41,723 bases of DNA from Sulfuricella sp035530375 (lineage in GTDB: Bacteria > Pseudomonadota > Gammaproteobacteria > Burkholderiales > Sulfuricellaceae). Location: positions 1 through 41,723 of the forward strand of contig DATKUY010000006.1 in NCBI GenBank assembly GCA_035530375.1. The letters run 5' to 3'. Under the pieces are notes generated by a model that was given only the letters and a program-made list of their open reading frames with translations, did no database searches and was not told the DNA's origin. The position numbers and the translations under genes were made by a program. Of the stretch, positions 15,822-24,429 are shown piece by piece. Each line of letters begins with the position of its first letter. Positions within the stretch are counted from its first letter, which is position 1.

Positions 15822-16502
15822 TTATTTCTGGGTCGGAACCTGAATTTCCGGCTCGACCGTGACGCGGCGATCGGGTTGCAGGCATTCGATCAGCTTCTTG
15901 GAAGGCATGCGATGGCACTTGGTTTTGGTGTCGGCATCGGGATTCGGCTCGGATTCGCCCTTGCCTACTGTCTTGACGCGGTCGGCAGCGATGCCTTGGC
16001 TGACCAGGTAAGCCTTGACCGCCGCAGCGCGGCGCTCGGACAGCTTCTGGTTGTATTTTTCAGTGCCGATGCGGTCGGTATGGCCGGTTACCAGCAGCAG
16101 TTCCACTTCGGGGTGGGCTTTCATGCCGTCGACAACTTTATCGTCCAGCACTTTTTTGCCTTCCGGCTTGACTACGGCCTTGTCGAAATCGAACAGGGTT
16201 TCAGCCTTGAACTCCGCTTTTACGGCAGGTTTTTCGGGGCCGGCCTCGGGCACTGCTGCAGGTTCGACTTTCGCAGGCTCGGCTTTCTTTACCAGATCCG
16301 GGTCGCATTCGGCGGTTGCCATGGCCGGGGTCCAGTAGCCGGTGCGCCAGCACTGACCATAGTTGTTCTTGACCACGTTGCCGCGGGTGTCGATCAGGTA
16401 GCCGGCGTTGGCCACGTCGTGGGCAAAGGTGGCGCCGGCAGCCGATATTCCGGCTGCCATCATAATGCCCAAGGTGAACTGTTTGACTAGGTTTTTTTTC
16501 AT
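15822..16502 (-). CDS. OmpA-family outer membrane/peptidoglycan-binding protein
   Basis: A 226-residue exported protein. Residues 1-27 form a signal peptide ending ATFA. Residues 33-65 hold the short YLIDTRGNVVKNNYGQCWRTGYW motif common in betaproteobacterial OmpA-like proteins, followed by a Pro/Ala/Glu-rich linker. The OmpA C-terminal domain (about 100-220) contains LFDFDKAVVKPEGKKVLD, TGHTDRIGTEKYNQKLSERRA and DRRVTVE. Two cysteines in the TKTKCHRMPSKKLIECLQ insert may form a disulfide. There is no N-terminal beta-barrel, so it is probably a periplasmic peptidoglycan anchor. The 230 bases between it and gyrA are divergent promoter space: AT-rich near 16590-16610 with no clear site. Confidence 0.9.
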   Translation of the reverse strand: MKKNLVKQFTLGIMMAAGISAAGATFAHDVANAGYLIDTRGNVVKNNYGQCWRTGYWTPAMATAECDPDLVKKAEPAKVEPAAVPEAGPEKPAVKAEFKAETLFDFDKAVVKPEGKKVLDDKVVDGMKAHPEVELLLVTGHTDRIGTEKYNQKLSERRAAAVKAYLVSQGIAADRVKTVGKGESEPNPDADTKTKCHRMPSKKLIECLQPDRRVTVEPEIQVPTQK

Positions 16503-16732
16503 TTTCGATTCTCCATTTTGATTATTGATCGTTTCGGCTGTTCAGGTGCGGTTTAAAGCCGGTTCCGGCGACGCACTTAACAATTACTCTATATATCATA
16601 TACCAGTAATTTAAAAGGTGACGAAAATTCAATCTTTATGCGGAGTGGCTTGGGATGAGTCAACATGCTAAAATTGCGAACATTTTGTTTCCGCAGACCA
16701 ATTCAGGTTAAGTAGAACCCCTTAGAGCACAT

Positions 16733-19288
16733 ATGGAAATATTCGCCAGAGAAACGCTTCCCGTCAGCCTAGAAGAAGAAATGCGCCGCTCCTACCTCGA
16801 TTACGCCATGAGCGTGATCGTGGGCCGGGCACTGCCCGATGTGCGCGACGGTCTCAAGCCGGTGCACCGGCGCGCGCTGTTCGCCATGCACGAGCTTTCC
16901 AACGACTGGAACAAGGCCTACAAGAAATCGGCGCGTATCGTCGGCGACGTGATCGGTAAATACCATCCCCACGGCGACACCGCAGTGTACGACACCATCG
17001 TCCGCATGGCGCAGGATTTCAGTTTGCGCTATCCGCTGGTGGACGGCCAGGGCAACTTCGGTTCGGTCGACGGCGACAACGCTGCCGCAATGCGTTACAC
17101 CGAAATCCGCATGGCGCGGATCGCCCATGAGCTGCTCGCCGATCTCGACAAGGAAACGGTGGATTTCGGCCCGAACTACGACGGTTCCGAGCACGAGCCG
17201 CTGGTGCTGCCGTCGAAGATCCCCAACCTGCTGATTAACGGCAGTTCCGGCATCGCGGTGGGCATGGCGACCAACATTCCGCCGCACAACCTGAACGAGA
17301 TCACGGACGCCTGCCTGCTGCTGCTGGAAAACCCGGACACCGATATCGAGGAGCTGATCGAGATCGTGCCGGCGCCGGACTTTCCGACCGCGGGCATCAT
17401 CTACGGCACCGTCGGCGTCAAGGAAGGCTACCGCACCGGCCGCGGCCGGGTGGTGATGCGCGCCCGCGCCCATTTCGAGGATATCGACAAGGTGGGCGGG
17501 CGGCAGGCGATCATCGTCGATGAGCTGCCCTACCAGGTGAACAAGGCCAACCTGCTGATCAAGATCGGTGAGCTGGTGCGCGAGAAGAAGATCGAGGGCA
17601 TTTCCGATCTGCGCGACGAGTCGGACAAGTCCGGCATGCGCATGGTGATCGAGCTGAAGCGCGGCGAAGTGCCGGAAGTGGTGCTGAACAACCTATACAA
17701 GCAGACCCAGATGCAGGACACCTTCGGCATGAACATGGTGGCGCTGGTGGATAACCAGCCGCGCCTGCTCAACCTGAGGCAGATGCTCGACGCATTCCTG
17801 CGCCACCGGCGCGAGGTGGTGACGCGGCGTACCGTGTTCGAGCTCAAGAAGGCGCGCGAACGCGGCCATATCCTGGAGGGTCTGGCGGTGGCCTTGTCCA
17901 ACGTGGACGAGGTGATCGCCCTGATCAAGGCCGCGCCTACGCCGTCCGCCGCCAAGCAGGGGCTGATGGAAAATATCTGGCGTTCGCCGCTGGTGGAAGA
18001 GATGCTGCAACGGACGGCGGCCGATGCCTCCCGTCCGGATGGGCTGGCGGCCGAGTTCGGTCTTTCCGGCCAAGGCTACCGCCTGTCCGACGCCCAGGCC
18101 CAGGCGATTCTGGAGCTGCGCCTGCAACGCCTGACCGGCCTGGAGCAGGACAAGATCGTGTCCGAGTACCGGGAGGTGATGGAGAAAATCGCCGACCTGC
18201 TCGATATCCTCGCCAAGCCGGAGCGCATCACCGAAATCATCGTGCTGGAACTGACCGCGATCAAGGCGCAGTTCGGCGACAAACGCCGCAGCGAGATCGT
18301 GGCCCATGCCCAGGACATCAGCCTGGAAGACCTGATTACGCCGCAGGACATGGTGGTGACGCTTTCGCACAGCGGCTACATCAAATCCCAGCCGCTGGAG
18401 GACTACAGCGCGCAGAAACGCGGCGGGCGCGGCAAGCAGGCGACGGCGATGAAGGAAGAGGATTTCATCGAGAAGCTGTTCATCGCCAACACCCACGACT
18501 ACATCCTGTGCTTTTCCAACCGCGGCCAGGTCTACTGGATCAAGGTCTACGAAGTGCCGCAGGGCAGCCGCGGGTCGCGCGGCAAGCCGATCGTCAACAT
18601 GCTGCAACTGGAGGAAGGCGAAAAGATCAACGCCATCCTGCCGGTCAAGGAATTCGACGACGGCCACTTCATCTTCATGGCGACCGCCAGCGGCATCGTC
18701 AAGAAAACCCCGCTGTCCGATTTCTCCCGCCCGATGAAGCGGGGCATCATCGCCATCAACCTCGACGAGGAAGATTACCTGATCGGCGTGGACATCACCG
18801 ACGGCCAGCATGATGTGATGCTGTTCTCCGACGGCGGCAAGGCGGTGCGCTTCGACGAGGAGGACGTGCGCGCCACGGGCCGCGTTTCGCGCGGCGTGAT
18901 CGGCATGCGGTTGGGCAAGGGACAGAAGGTGATTTCCCTGCTGGTGGCGGAAAACGAGACCCAGTCCGTGCTCACTGCCACCGAAAACGGCTACGGCAAG
19001 CGCACCTCGATCACCGAATACACCCGCCACGGCCGCGGCACTCAGGGCATGATGGCGATCCAGACCTCGGAGCGTAACGGCAAGGTGGTGGCGGCGACGC
19101 TGGTGAATGCTGAAGACGAGATTATGCTGATCACCACCGGCGGCGTGCTGATCCGCACCCGTGTCAGCGAAATCCGCGAGATGGGCCGCGCCACTCAGGG
19201 CGTGACCCTGATTAACCTCGACAAGGGCGAGAAACTGATCGGACTTGAGCGAGTGGTGGAAGCAGACTCGGAGGCGGAAGAAGAGTGA
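16733..19288 (+). CDS. gyrA: DNA gyrase subunit A
   Basis: An 851-residue type II topoisomerase subunit that introduces negative supercoils together with GyrB. Numbering matches E. coli: the catalytic tyrosine is Y122 in AAMRYTEIRM. The quinolone-resistance region reads HPHGDTAVYD, with T83 and D87. The C-terminal pinwheel domain carries the GyrA box KRGGRGK. The acidic tail EADSEAEEE is normal. The start ATG at 16733 has a weak SD. Threonine at position 83 is common in wild-type non-enteric bacteria and is not by itself a resistance signal. Confidence 0.98.
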   Translation: MEIFARETLPVSLEEEMRRSYLDYAMSVIVGRALPDVRDGLKPVHRRALFAMHELSNDWNKAYKKSARIVGDVIGKYHPHGDTAVYDTIVRMAQDFSLRYPLVDGQGNFGSVDGDNAAAMRYTEIRMARIAHELLADLDKETVDFGPNYDGSEHEPLVLPSKIPNLLINGSSGIAVGMATNIPPHNLNEITDACLLLLENPDTDIEELIEIVPAPDFPTAGIIYGTVGVKEGYRTGRGRVVMRARAHFEDIDKVGGRQAIIVDELPYQVNKANLLIKIGELVREKKIEGISDLRDESDKSGMRMVIELKRGEVPEVVLNNLYKQTQMQDTFGMNMVALVDNQPRLLNLRQMLDAFLRHRREVVTRRTVFELKKARERGHILEGLAVALSNVDEVIALIKAAPTPSAAKQGLMENIWRSPLVEEMLQRTAADASRPDGLAAEFGLSGQGYRLSDAQAQAILELRLQRLTGLEQDKIVSEYREVMEKIADLLDILAKPERITEIIVLELTAIKAQFGDKRRSEIVAHAQDISLEDLITPQDMVVTLSHSGYIKSQPLEDYSAQKRGGRGKQATAMKEEDFIEKLFIANTHDYILCFSNRGQVYWIKVYEVPQGSRGSRGKPIVNMLQLEEGEKINAILPVKEFDDGHFIFMATASGIVKKTPLSDFSRPMKRGIIAINLDEEDYLIGVDITDGQHDVMLFSDGGKAVRFDEEDVRATGRVSRGVIGMRLGKGQKVISLLVAENETQSVLTATENGYGKRTSITEYTRHGRGTQGMMAIQTSERNGKVVAATLVNAEDEIMLITTGGVLIRTRVSEIREMGRATQGVTLINLDKGEKLIGLERVVEADSEAEEE

Positions 19289-19320
19289 TTTTTACCGCTG
19301 TAGAATACGGGTAAAACCTC

Positions 19321-19398
19321 ACCACGAATGGCACGAATTAACACGAATGCACTCGAATTTATTCGTGAAACTTCGTGAACATTCGTGTTATTCGTGGT
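19321..19398. repeat. Word hairpin between gyrA and serC (CACGAAT family)
   Basis: CACGAAT begins at 19323, 19332 and 19342, with a near copy CTCGAAT at 19352. Its complement ATTCGTG begins at 19361, 19371, 19381 and 19390, with a C for A in the copy at 19371. The four left words pair with the four right words in exact register, because the spacing is mirrored (9, 10, 10 against 10, 10, 9). The bases between words often mismatch. It fills the gap between two co-directional genes. Confidence 0.85.
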
Positions 19399-19428
19399 TA
19401 ATAATTTTTAGCTTGCTATTCAAGTACT

Positions 19429-20511
19429 ATGGAACGAATTTACAACTTTAGTGCCGGTCCCGCTGCCTTACCGCTGGAAGTTCTGGAGCAGGCGCGCGAC
19501 GAGATGCTCAACTGGCGCGGCTGCGGCATGTCGGTGATGGAGATGAGCCATCGCGGCAAGGAATTCATGGGCATTGCCGCCGAGGCCGAGGCCGATCTGC
19601 GCGAGCTGATGCGCATTCCCGCCGGCTACAAGGTGCTGTTCCTGCAGGGCGGCGCTTCCAGCCAGTTCGCCATGGTGCCGATGAACCTGTTGCGCGGCAG
19701 AAAATCCGTGGATATCGTCAATACCGGCATCTGGTCGCAGAAGGCGATCGAGGAAGCGGAGAAATTCTGCACGGTCAACGTCGTGGCCAGTTCGGAAGAC
19801 GCAAAATTCAGCTATGCCCCGACCCAGGACAAATGGCGTTTGAGCAAGGATGCTGCCTATGTCCATTACACCCCGAACGAAACCATCGGCGGCGTGGAGT
19901 TCCACTGGATACCCGAAACCGGCGACGTGCCGCTGGTCGCCGACATGTCCTCGAACATCCTGTCCGGCCCACTGGATGTTTCCCGCTTCGGCCTGATCTA
20001 TGCCGGGGCGCAGAAGAATATCGGTCCGGCCGGCTTGTGCATCGTGATCGTGCGCGAAGACCTGATCGGCCAGACGTTGCCGGGCACGCCGACGATGTTC
20101 GACTACAAGATTCACGCCGACAACGATTCGATGTACAACACGCCGCCCACTTACTCACTATATATCGCCGGGCTGGTGTTCAAATGGCTGCAGCGCCTCG
20201 GCGGCCTGGCGGAGATGGACAGGCGCAATAATGCCAAGGCCGCACTGCTTTACGATTATCTCGACAGCGGCGATTTTTATCATTGCCCGGTCGCAAAAGA
20301 CAGCCGTTCGCGCATGAATGTGCCGTTTACCCTGAAGGATGCGGCACTGGACGCGGAATTCCTCAAGCAGTCCAAGGCGCGCGGACTGGCGCAGTTGAAG
20401 GGTCATCGCCTACTGGGCGGAATGCGCGCCTCGATCTACAACGCCATGTCGCTGGAGGGCGTGAAAGCCCTGGTGGATTTCATGCGCGAATTCGAGCAGA
20501 AGCATGGCTGA
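19429..20511 (+). CDS. serC: Phosphoserine aminotransferase
   Basis: A 360-residue PLP enzyme of serine and pyridoxine synthesis, converting 3-phosphohydroxypyruvate and glutamate to phosphoserine. It opens MERIYNFSAGPAALPLEVLEQ. Substrate and cofactor motifs include MEMSHRGKEF, LFLQGGASSQFAMVPMNLL and the PLP lysine in YAGAQKNIGPAG. Length is normal. It overlaps pheA by eight bases. Position directly before pheA is common in proteobacteria. Confidence 0.97.
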   Translation: MERIYNFSAGPAALPLEVLEQARDEMLNWRGCGMSVMEMSHRGKEFMGIAAEAEADLRELMRIPAGYKVLFLQGGASSQFAMVPMNLLRGRKSVDIVNTGIWSQKAIEEAEKFCTVNVVASSEDAKFSYAPTQDKWRLSKDAAYVHYTPNETIGGVEFHWIPETGDVPLVADMSSNILSGPLDVSRFGLIYAGAQKNIGPAGLCIVIVREDLIGQTLPGTPTMFDYKIHADNDSMYNTPPTYSLYIAGLVFKWLQRLGGLAEMDRRNNAKAALLYDYLDSGDFYHCPVAKDSRSRMNVPFTLKDAALDAEFLKQSKARGLAQLKGHRLLGGMRASIYNAMSLEGVKALVDFMREFEQKHG

Positions 20512-21568
20512 CGAACTGCAACAGCACCGCGCCGACATCGACGCAATCGACGACGAGATGCTCAGGCTCGTCAACCGCCGCGCCGAGCATGCCAAGGCGA
20601 TCGGGACATTGAAAAACGGTGCGGTTTTCCGCCCCGAGCGCGAGGCGCAGGTGCTGCGCCGGATCAAGGAAAATAACCCCGGCCCGCTTTCCGGCGAAAC
20701 CGTGGCGCGCCTGTTCCGCGAGATCATGTCGGCCTGCCTGGCCCTGGAAAAACCGCTTTCGGTGGCTTTCCTCGGGCCGCAGGGCACGTTTACCCAGGCC
20801 GCCGCAATCAAACATTTCGGTCATGCTGCCCATACCCTACCGTGCGCTTCGATCGACGAGGCGTTTCGTGCAGTGGAAGCCGGCAATGTGGATTACGGCG
20901 TGGTGCCGGTGGAAAACTCCACCGGTGGCGCGGTGGGCACCACGCTCGATCTGCTCCTGACCACCCCGCTCAAGGTTTGCGGCGAGGTTGACTTGCGCGT
21001 GCACCAGTTTCTATTGCGCAAGACGGGCGCTACTGGCAAGGTAGAGAAAGTGTATTCGCATGCGCAGTCCCTTGCTCAATGCCATGAGTGGCTCAACCAG
21101 AACCTGCCGGATGCCGAACGGGTGGCGGTAGTGAGCAATGCCGAGGCGGCCCGCCTTGCCGCCGAGGACGGAATGGCTGCGGCCATTGCCGGGGAAATGG
21201 CTGCAGAATGCTATGGCCTGGAAAAGCTGGCGCAAAATATCGAGGACAAGCCGAACAATACCACCCGTTTTCTGGTGATCGGCACCCACGATGCGGCGCC
21301 TTCCGGCAAGGACAAAACTTCCCTCATCCTGGCAGTGAAGAACACCCCCGGTGCGGTATATGAACTGCTCGCGCCGCTGGCGCAACATGGCGTGAGCATG
21401 AGCAAGCTCGAGTCGCGTCCTTCGCGCACCGGCTTGTGGGAATATGTTTTTTTCGTGGATGTAGACGGGCATCGCGAGGATGCGAAGCTTGCTCAGGCAC
21501 TATCCGAGCTGGCCGACAAGGCGGCTTTCCTGAAAATTCTGGGCTCCTACCCCATCGCTGTTCTTTAA
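20504..21568 (+). CDS. pheA: Bifunctional chorismate mutase / prephenate dehydratase
   Basis: A 354-residue enzyme of phenylalanine synthesis. Residues 1-90 are an AroQ-type chorismate mutase (RADIDAIDDEMLRLVNRRAEHAKAIG). About 94-270 are the prephenate dehydratase (VAFLGPQGTFTQAAA, VVPVENSTGGAVGTTLDLL, NNTTRFLVIG). About 280-354 form an ACT regulatory domain containing SKLESRPSRTGLWEYVFFVD, the phenylalanine-binding ESRP motif. Feedback inhibition by phenylalanine is expected. Its ATG lies within the end of serC. Length is typical. Confidence 0.97.
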   Translation: MADELQQHRADIDAIDDEMLRLVNRRAEHAKAIGTLKNGAVFRPEREAQVLRRIKENNPGPLSGETVARLFREIMSACLALEKPLSVAFLGPQGTFTQAAAIKHFGHAAHTLPCASIDEAFRAVEAGNVDYGVVPVENSTGGAVGTTLDLLLTTPLKVCGEVDLRVHQFLLRKTGATGKVEKVYSHAQSLAQCHEWLNQNLPDAERVAVVSNAEAARLAAEDGMAAAIAGEMAAECYGLEKLAQNIEDKPNNTTRFLVIGTHDAAPSGKDKTSLILAVKNTPGAVYELLAPLAQHGVSMSKLESRPSRTGLWEYVFFVDVDGHREDAKLAQALSELADKAAFLKILGSYPIAVL

Positions 21569-21592
21569 AAAGAAGAACTGGTTAAATCGAAT

Positions 21593-22171
21593 ATGGACAA
21601 GAAAAGTTTCCCCGCAATGAAATCGAGTGCCGTCAACCCCGACCTGAACTGGAGCCAGGTACGCGAGACCATCCTGATGCTGGGCGTATCGATCGGGCAG
21701 ATCGACGCGGTGATGCGCGATGGCGACGAATCGGTCGGCGTGCTGACGAATTCCTTCACCGCCATGTCCGGCGCGGTGGCAGCTATCAGCGTGGCAAACC
21801 AGGACTTGCCGGACGATGAAGCGACGCGGCTGGTGCGCGAAACCATCGAAAGCAAATGTGGGTTCGTCTTTGGGCAGATGCAGCATGCGATCATGGCTTT
21901 TCAGTTTTACGACCGGATGGTGCAGCGTCTCGACCATGTCTGCCGCAGTATCGATGCGCTGGCCGATCTGATTTCGGACAGCAGTCGCTTGTACAGCCCT
22001 GCCGAATGGGTTTCGATCCAGAATAAAATCCGTTCGAAATATTCCATGGAATCCGAACGCATCATGTTCGACGCCATTCTGGACGGCGCGAGTATCCACG
22101 AGGCGCTTGAGTTATCCCGGCGGTGGGCGGATGCGGAGCGCGGCAAAGGCGATGAAATCGAACTGTTTTGA
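21593..22171 (+). CDS. Uncharacterised helical protein with a CheZ-like DxxxQ motif
   Basis: A 192-residue protein, not assigned to a named family. It is predicted almost wholly helical and has no signal peptide or membrane segment. FQFYDRMVQRLDHV (103-116) places D107 and Q111 in a D-x3-Q arrangement inside a helix. This resembles the catalytic helix of CheZ, the CheY-phosphate phosphatase (FQDLTGQV, D143/Q147 in E. coli). Other CheZ landmarks were not confirmed, and no chemotaxis gene is in the window. It sits between pheA and hisC, 24 bases after pheA, with an AAGAAGAA SD-like sequence upstream. A role in signalling is a guess from this motif. Confidence 0.6.
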   Translation: MDKKSFPAMKSSAVNPDLNWSQVRETILMLGVSIGQIDAVMRDGDESVGVLTNSFTAMSGAVAAISVANQDLPDDEATRLVRETIESKCGFVFGQMQHAIMAFQFYDRMVQRLDHVCRSIDALADLISDSSRLYSPAEWVSIQNKIRSKYSMESERIMFDAILDGASIHEALELSRRWADAERGKGDEIELF

Positions 22172-22189
22172 TCGCCTCCCGCTCCATTA

Positions 22190-23332
22190 ATGAATCTTCA
22201 AATGGCTATTATGGATAATTGTGATTTCGCGCCCTCCCATGTGCGCGGCATAGCGCCCTATCAGCCCGGCAAACCGATTGCCGAGCTGGCGCGGGAAATG
22301 GATTTGCTGGAATGCGATATCGTCAAGCTGGCCTCCAACGAGAACCCGCTCGGCGCCAGTCCGCGTGCGCTGGCGGCCATCGAAAACGTGTTGATGGAGG
22401 TCGCGCGCTACCCGGACGGCAGCGGATTTACGCTTAAAGCCGCGCTGGCGCAGAAGCACGGCGTGGAGATGAACCAGATCGTGCTGGGCAACGGTTCCAA
22501 CGACGTGCTGGAACTGGCGGCGCGCGCCTTCCTGACGCCGCAGACTTCTGCGGTATACAGTCAGTACGCCTTTGCCGTTTACCCGCTCGCCACCCAGGCG
22601 GCCGGCGCCCGCGGCATCGAGGCGCCCGCCAGCAATTTCGGCCATGACCCGGAAGCTTTGCTGGCGGCGATTGCGCGCGATAGCGATACCCCCACCCGCA
22701 TCCTGTTCATCGCCAATCCCAACAACCCCACCGGCACGCTGCTCGAGCCCGACCGTCTGCTGGGGCTGCTCGAACGCATGCCGGGCAATGTGCTGGCGGT
22801 GCTGGACGAGGCTTATACCGAATACTTGCCGGAGGCGCTCAGGAGCGACAGTGTCGGCTGGCTCAAGCGGTTCCCGAATCTGATCGTCACGCGCACGTTT
22901 TCCAAGGCCTATGGCCTGGCCGGCTTGCGCGTGGGTTATGCGCTGACCAGCCCGCAGGTGGCGGATATGATGAACCGGGTGCGCCAGCCCTTCAATGTCA
23001 ACGCTTTTGCCCAGGCGGCGGCGGTGGCGGCGATGGAAGACATCGCTTTCCTCAACGAGTGTCTCGAGATCAACCGCGCTGGCATGGCGCAGTTGACGGC
23101 AGGCTTCGAGCGCCTCGGCCTCGGGTATATTCCTTCCAGCGGCAATTTCGTCGCGCTGCGCGTGGGCGATGCCGCCGCCATTAATCGCAGCCTGCTTGCG
23201 CAGGGCGTGATCGTGCGGCCCATCGCCAATTACGGCATGCCGGAACACCTGCGGGTGAGCGTCGGGCTGGAAGGCGAAAACAAGGTATTTTTACAGGCTC
23301 TGGAACGGGCTCTTGAGGAGTTGAAAGAATGA
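22190..23332 (+). CDS. hisC: Histidinol-phosphate / aromatic aminotransferase, HisC type
   Basis: A PLP-dependent fold-type I aminotransferase of up to 380 residues. Motifs are VKLASNENPLGASPRAL, YPDGSGFTLKAALA, LGNGSNDVLELAARAFL, ANPNNPTGT, VLDEAYTEYL, TRTFSKAYGLAGLRVGY (PLP lysine) and a C-terminal LRVSVG. HisC enzymes convert imidazole-acetol phosphate to histidinol phosphate. Members sitting in aromatic operons such as this one often transaminate prephenate or phenylpyruvate. ATGs at 22190, 22202 and 22211 are all possible starts; none has a clear SD. Its stop overlaps aroF as ATGA. Confidence 0.9.
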   Translation: MNLQMAIMDNCDFAPSHVRGIAPYQPGKPIAELAREMDLLECDIVKLASNENPLGASPRALAAIENVLMEVARYPDGSGFTLKAALAQKHGVEMNQIVLGNGSNDVLELAARAFLTPQTSAVYSQYAFAVYPLATQAAGARGIEAPASNFGHDPEALLAAIARDSDTPTRILFIANPNNPTGTLLEPDRLLGLLERMPGNVLAVLDEAYTEYLPEALRSDSVGWLKRFPNLIVTRTFSKAYGLAGLRVGYALTSPQVADMMNRVRQPFNVNAFAQAAAVAAMEDIAFLNECLEINRAGMAQLTAGFERLGLGYIPSSGNFVALRVGDAAAINRSLLAQGVIVRPIANYGMPEHLRVSVGLEGENKVFLQALERALEELKE

Positions 23333-24345
23333 TTATCGTAATGAGCAGCGACGCTACCGAACAACAGATCGACGGTATCGTTAAAAGAATCAAGGAAGCC
23401 GGGCTGGATGCGAATGTTTCTCGCGGTACCGAACGTACTGTCATCGGCGCTATCGGCGACGAGCGCAAGCTGGAAGCGGAATATTTCGAAGCGCTTCCCG
23501 GCGTCGAGCAGGCGATGCATGTGGTCAAGCCTTACAAGATCGTCGGGCGGGAATGGCACAAGCAGGACAGCGTGATCGACATCAAGGGCATCCCGCTCGG
23601 CGGCAAGCAGGTGCAGATCATCGCCGGGCCGTGCTCGGTGGAAACGCCGGAGCAGATGGCCCTGGCGGCGCAGGAAGTGCATGCGGCGGGCTGCCGCCTG
23701 ATGCGCGGCGGCGCCTTCAAGCCGCGCACCAGCCCTTACGCTTTCCAGGGGCATGGCGTGGAGGGACTGGCGATGTTCCGCAAGGCGGCCGAGAAATACA
23801 ACCTGCCCATCGTCACCGAGCTGATGGATGCGCGGCAGCTCGATACCTTTCTCGAATACGATGTCGACGTGATCCAGATCGGCACGCGCAGCATGCAGAA
23901 TTTCGACCTGCTCAAGGAAGTCGGGCGAACCAACAAACCGGTGATCCTCAAGCGCGGCATGTCGGCGACCATTTCCGAATGGCTGATGTCGGCGGAATAT
24001 ATCGCCGCCGGCGGCAACCACAACATCATTTTCTGCGAGCGCGGCATCCGCACCTTCGAAACCTACTACCGCAACGTGCTGGACGTGACTGCGATTCCGG
24101 TTTTGAAAAAGGAAACCCATCTGCCGGTGATCGTCGATCCATCCCACGCGGGCGGCAAGGCGTGGATGGTGCCGGCGCTTTCCCGCGCGGCGATCGCTGC
24201 CGGCGCGGACGGCCTGCTGGTCGAGATGCACCCCAATCCCTGCGAGGCTTGGTGCGATGCGGATCAGGCGCTGAACGCGCAGGAGCTGAAAGACCTGATG
24301 GTCAGCCTGGGCGCAATTGCCGGGGCGATCGGCAGGACGATCTAG
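23329..24345 (+). CDS. aroF: DAHP synthase, type I-beta with N-terminal regulatory domain
   Basis: A 338-residue 3-deoxy-7-phosphoheptulonate synthase, joining phosphoenolpyruvate and erythrose-4-phosphate as the first step of aromatic synthesis. Residues 1-70 form a ferredoxin-like regulatory domain (MIIVMSSDATEQQIDGIV). The barrel follows, with IIAGPCSVETPEQM, MRGGAFKPRTSPYAFQG, IGTRSMQNFDLLKEVG, ILKRGMSAT and VDPSHAGGKAWMV. This matches the FL-domain I-beta class known from Thermotoga, where the domain gives tyrosine feedback inhibition. The ATGA overlap couples it to hisC. A word hairpin begins three bases after its stop codon. Confidence 0.94.
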   Translation: MIIVMSSDATEQQIDGIVKRIKEAGLDANVSRGTERTVIGAIGDERKLEAEYFEALPGVEQAMHVVKPYKIVGREWHKQDSVIDIKGIPLGGKQVQIIAGPCSVETPEQMALAAQEVHAAGCRLMRGGAFKPRTSPYAFQGHGVEGLAMFRKAAEKYNLPIVTELMDARQLDTFLEYDVDVIQIGTRSMQNFDLLKEVGRTNKPVILKRGMSATISEWLMSAEYIAAGGNHNIIFCERGIRTFETYYRNVLDVTAIPVLKKETHLPVIVDPSHAGGKAWMVPALSRAAIAAGADGLLVEMHPNPCEAWCDADQALNAQELKDLMVSLGAIAGAIGRTI

Positions 24346-24348
24346 GCT

Positions 24349-24426
24349 AACCGCCGATGAACGCCGATGAACGCCGATTAACCAATCAACGCGGCTATTC
24401 GCGTTTTTCTGCGTTCATCGGCGGTT
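24349..24426. repeat. Word hairpin between aroF and tyrA (GCCGATG family)
   Basis: AACCGCCGATGAACGC (24349-24364) and its perfect complement (24411-24426) form 16-base arms. GCCGATG starts at 24353 and 24363, with a third copy GCCGATT at 24373, at 10-base steps. An inner stem AACGCG/CGCGTT (24388-24405) sits in the loop. The element occupies the entire gap between aroF and tyrA, leaving three bases on each side. Confidence 0.85.
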
Positions 24427-24429
24427 GAT

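Noticed and set aside
16979..16981. GyrA T83 as a quinolone-resistance mutation
   Set aside because: Threonine is a normal wild-type residue here in many non-enteric bacteria, and D87 is intact.
17693..19030. 445-codon minus-strand frame opposite gyrA
   Set aside because: Shadow of gyrA, no motif, composition typical of antisense frames.
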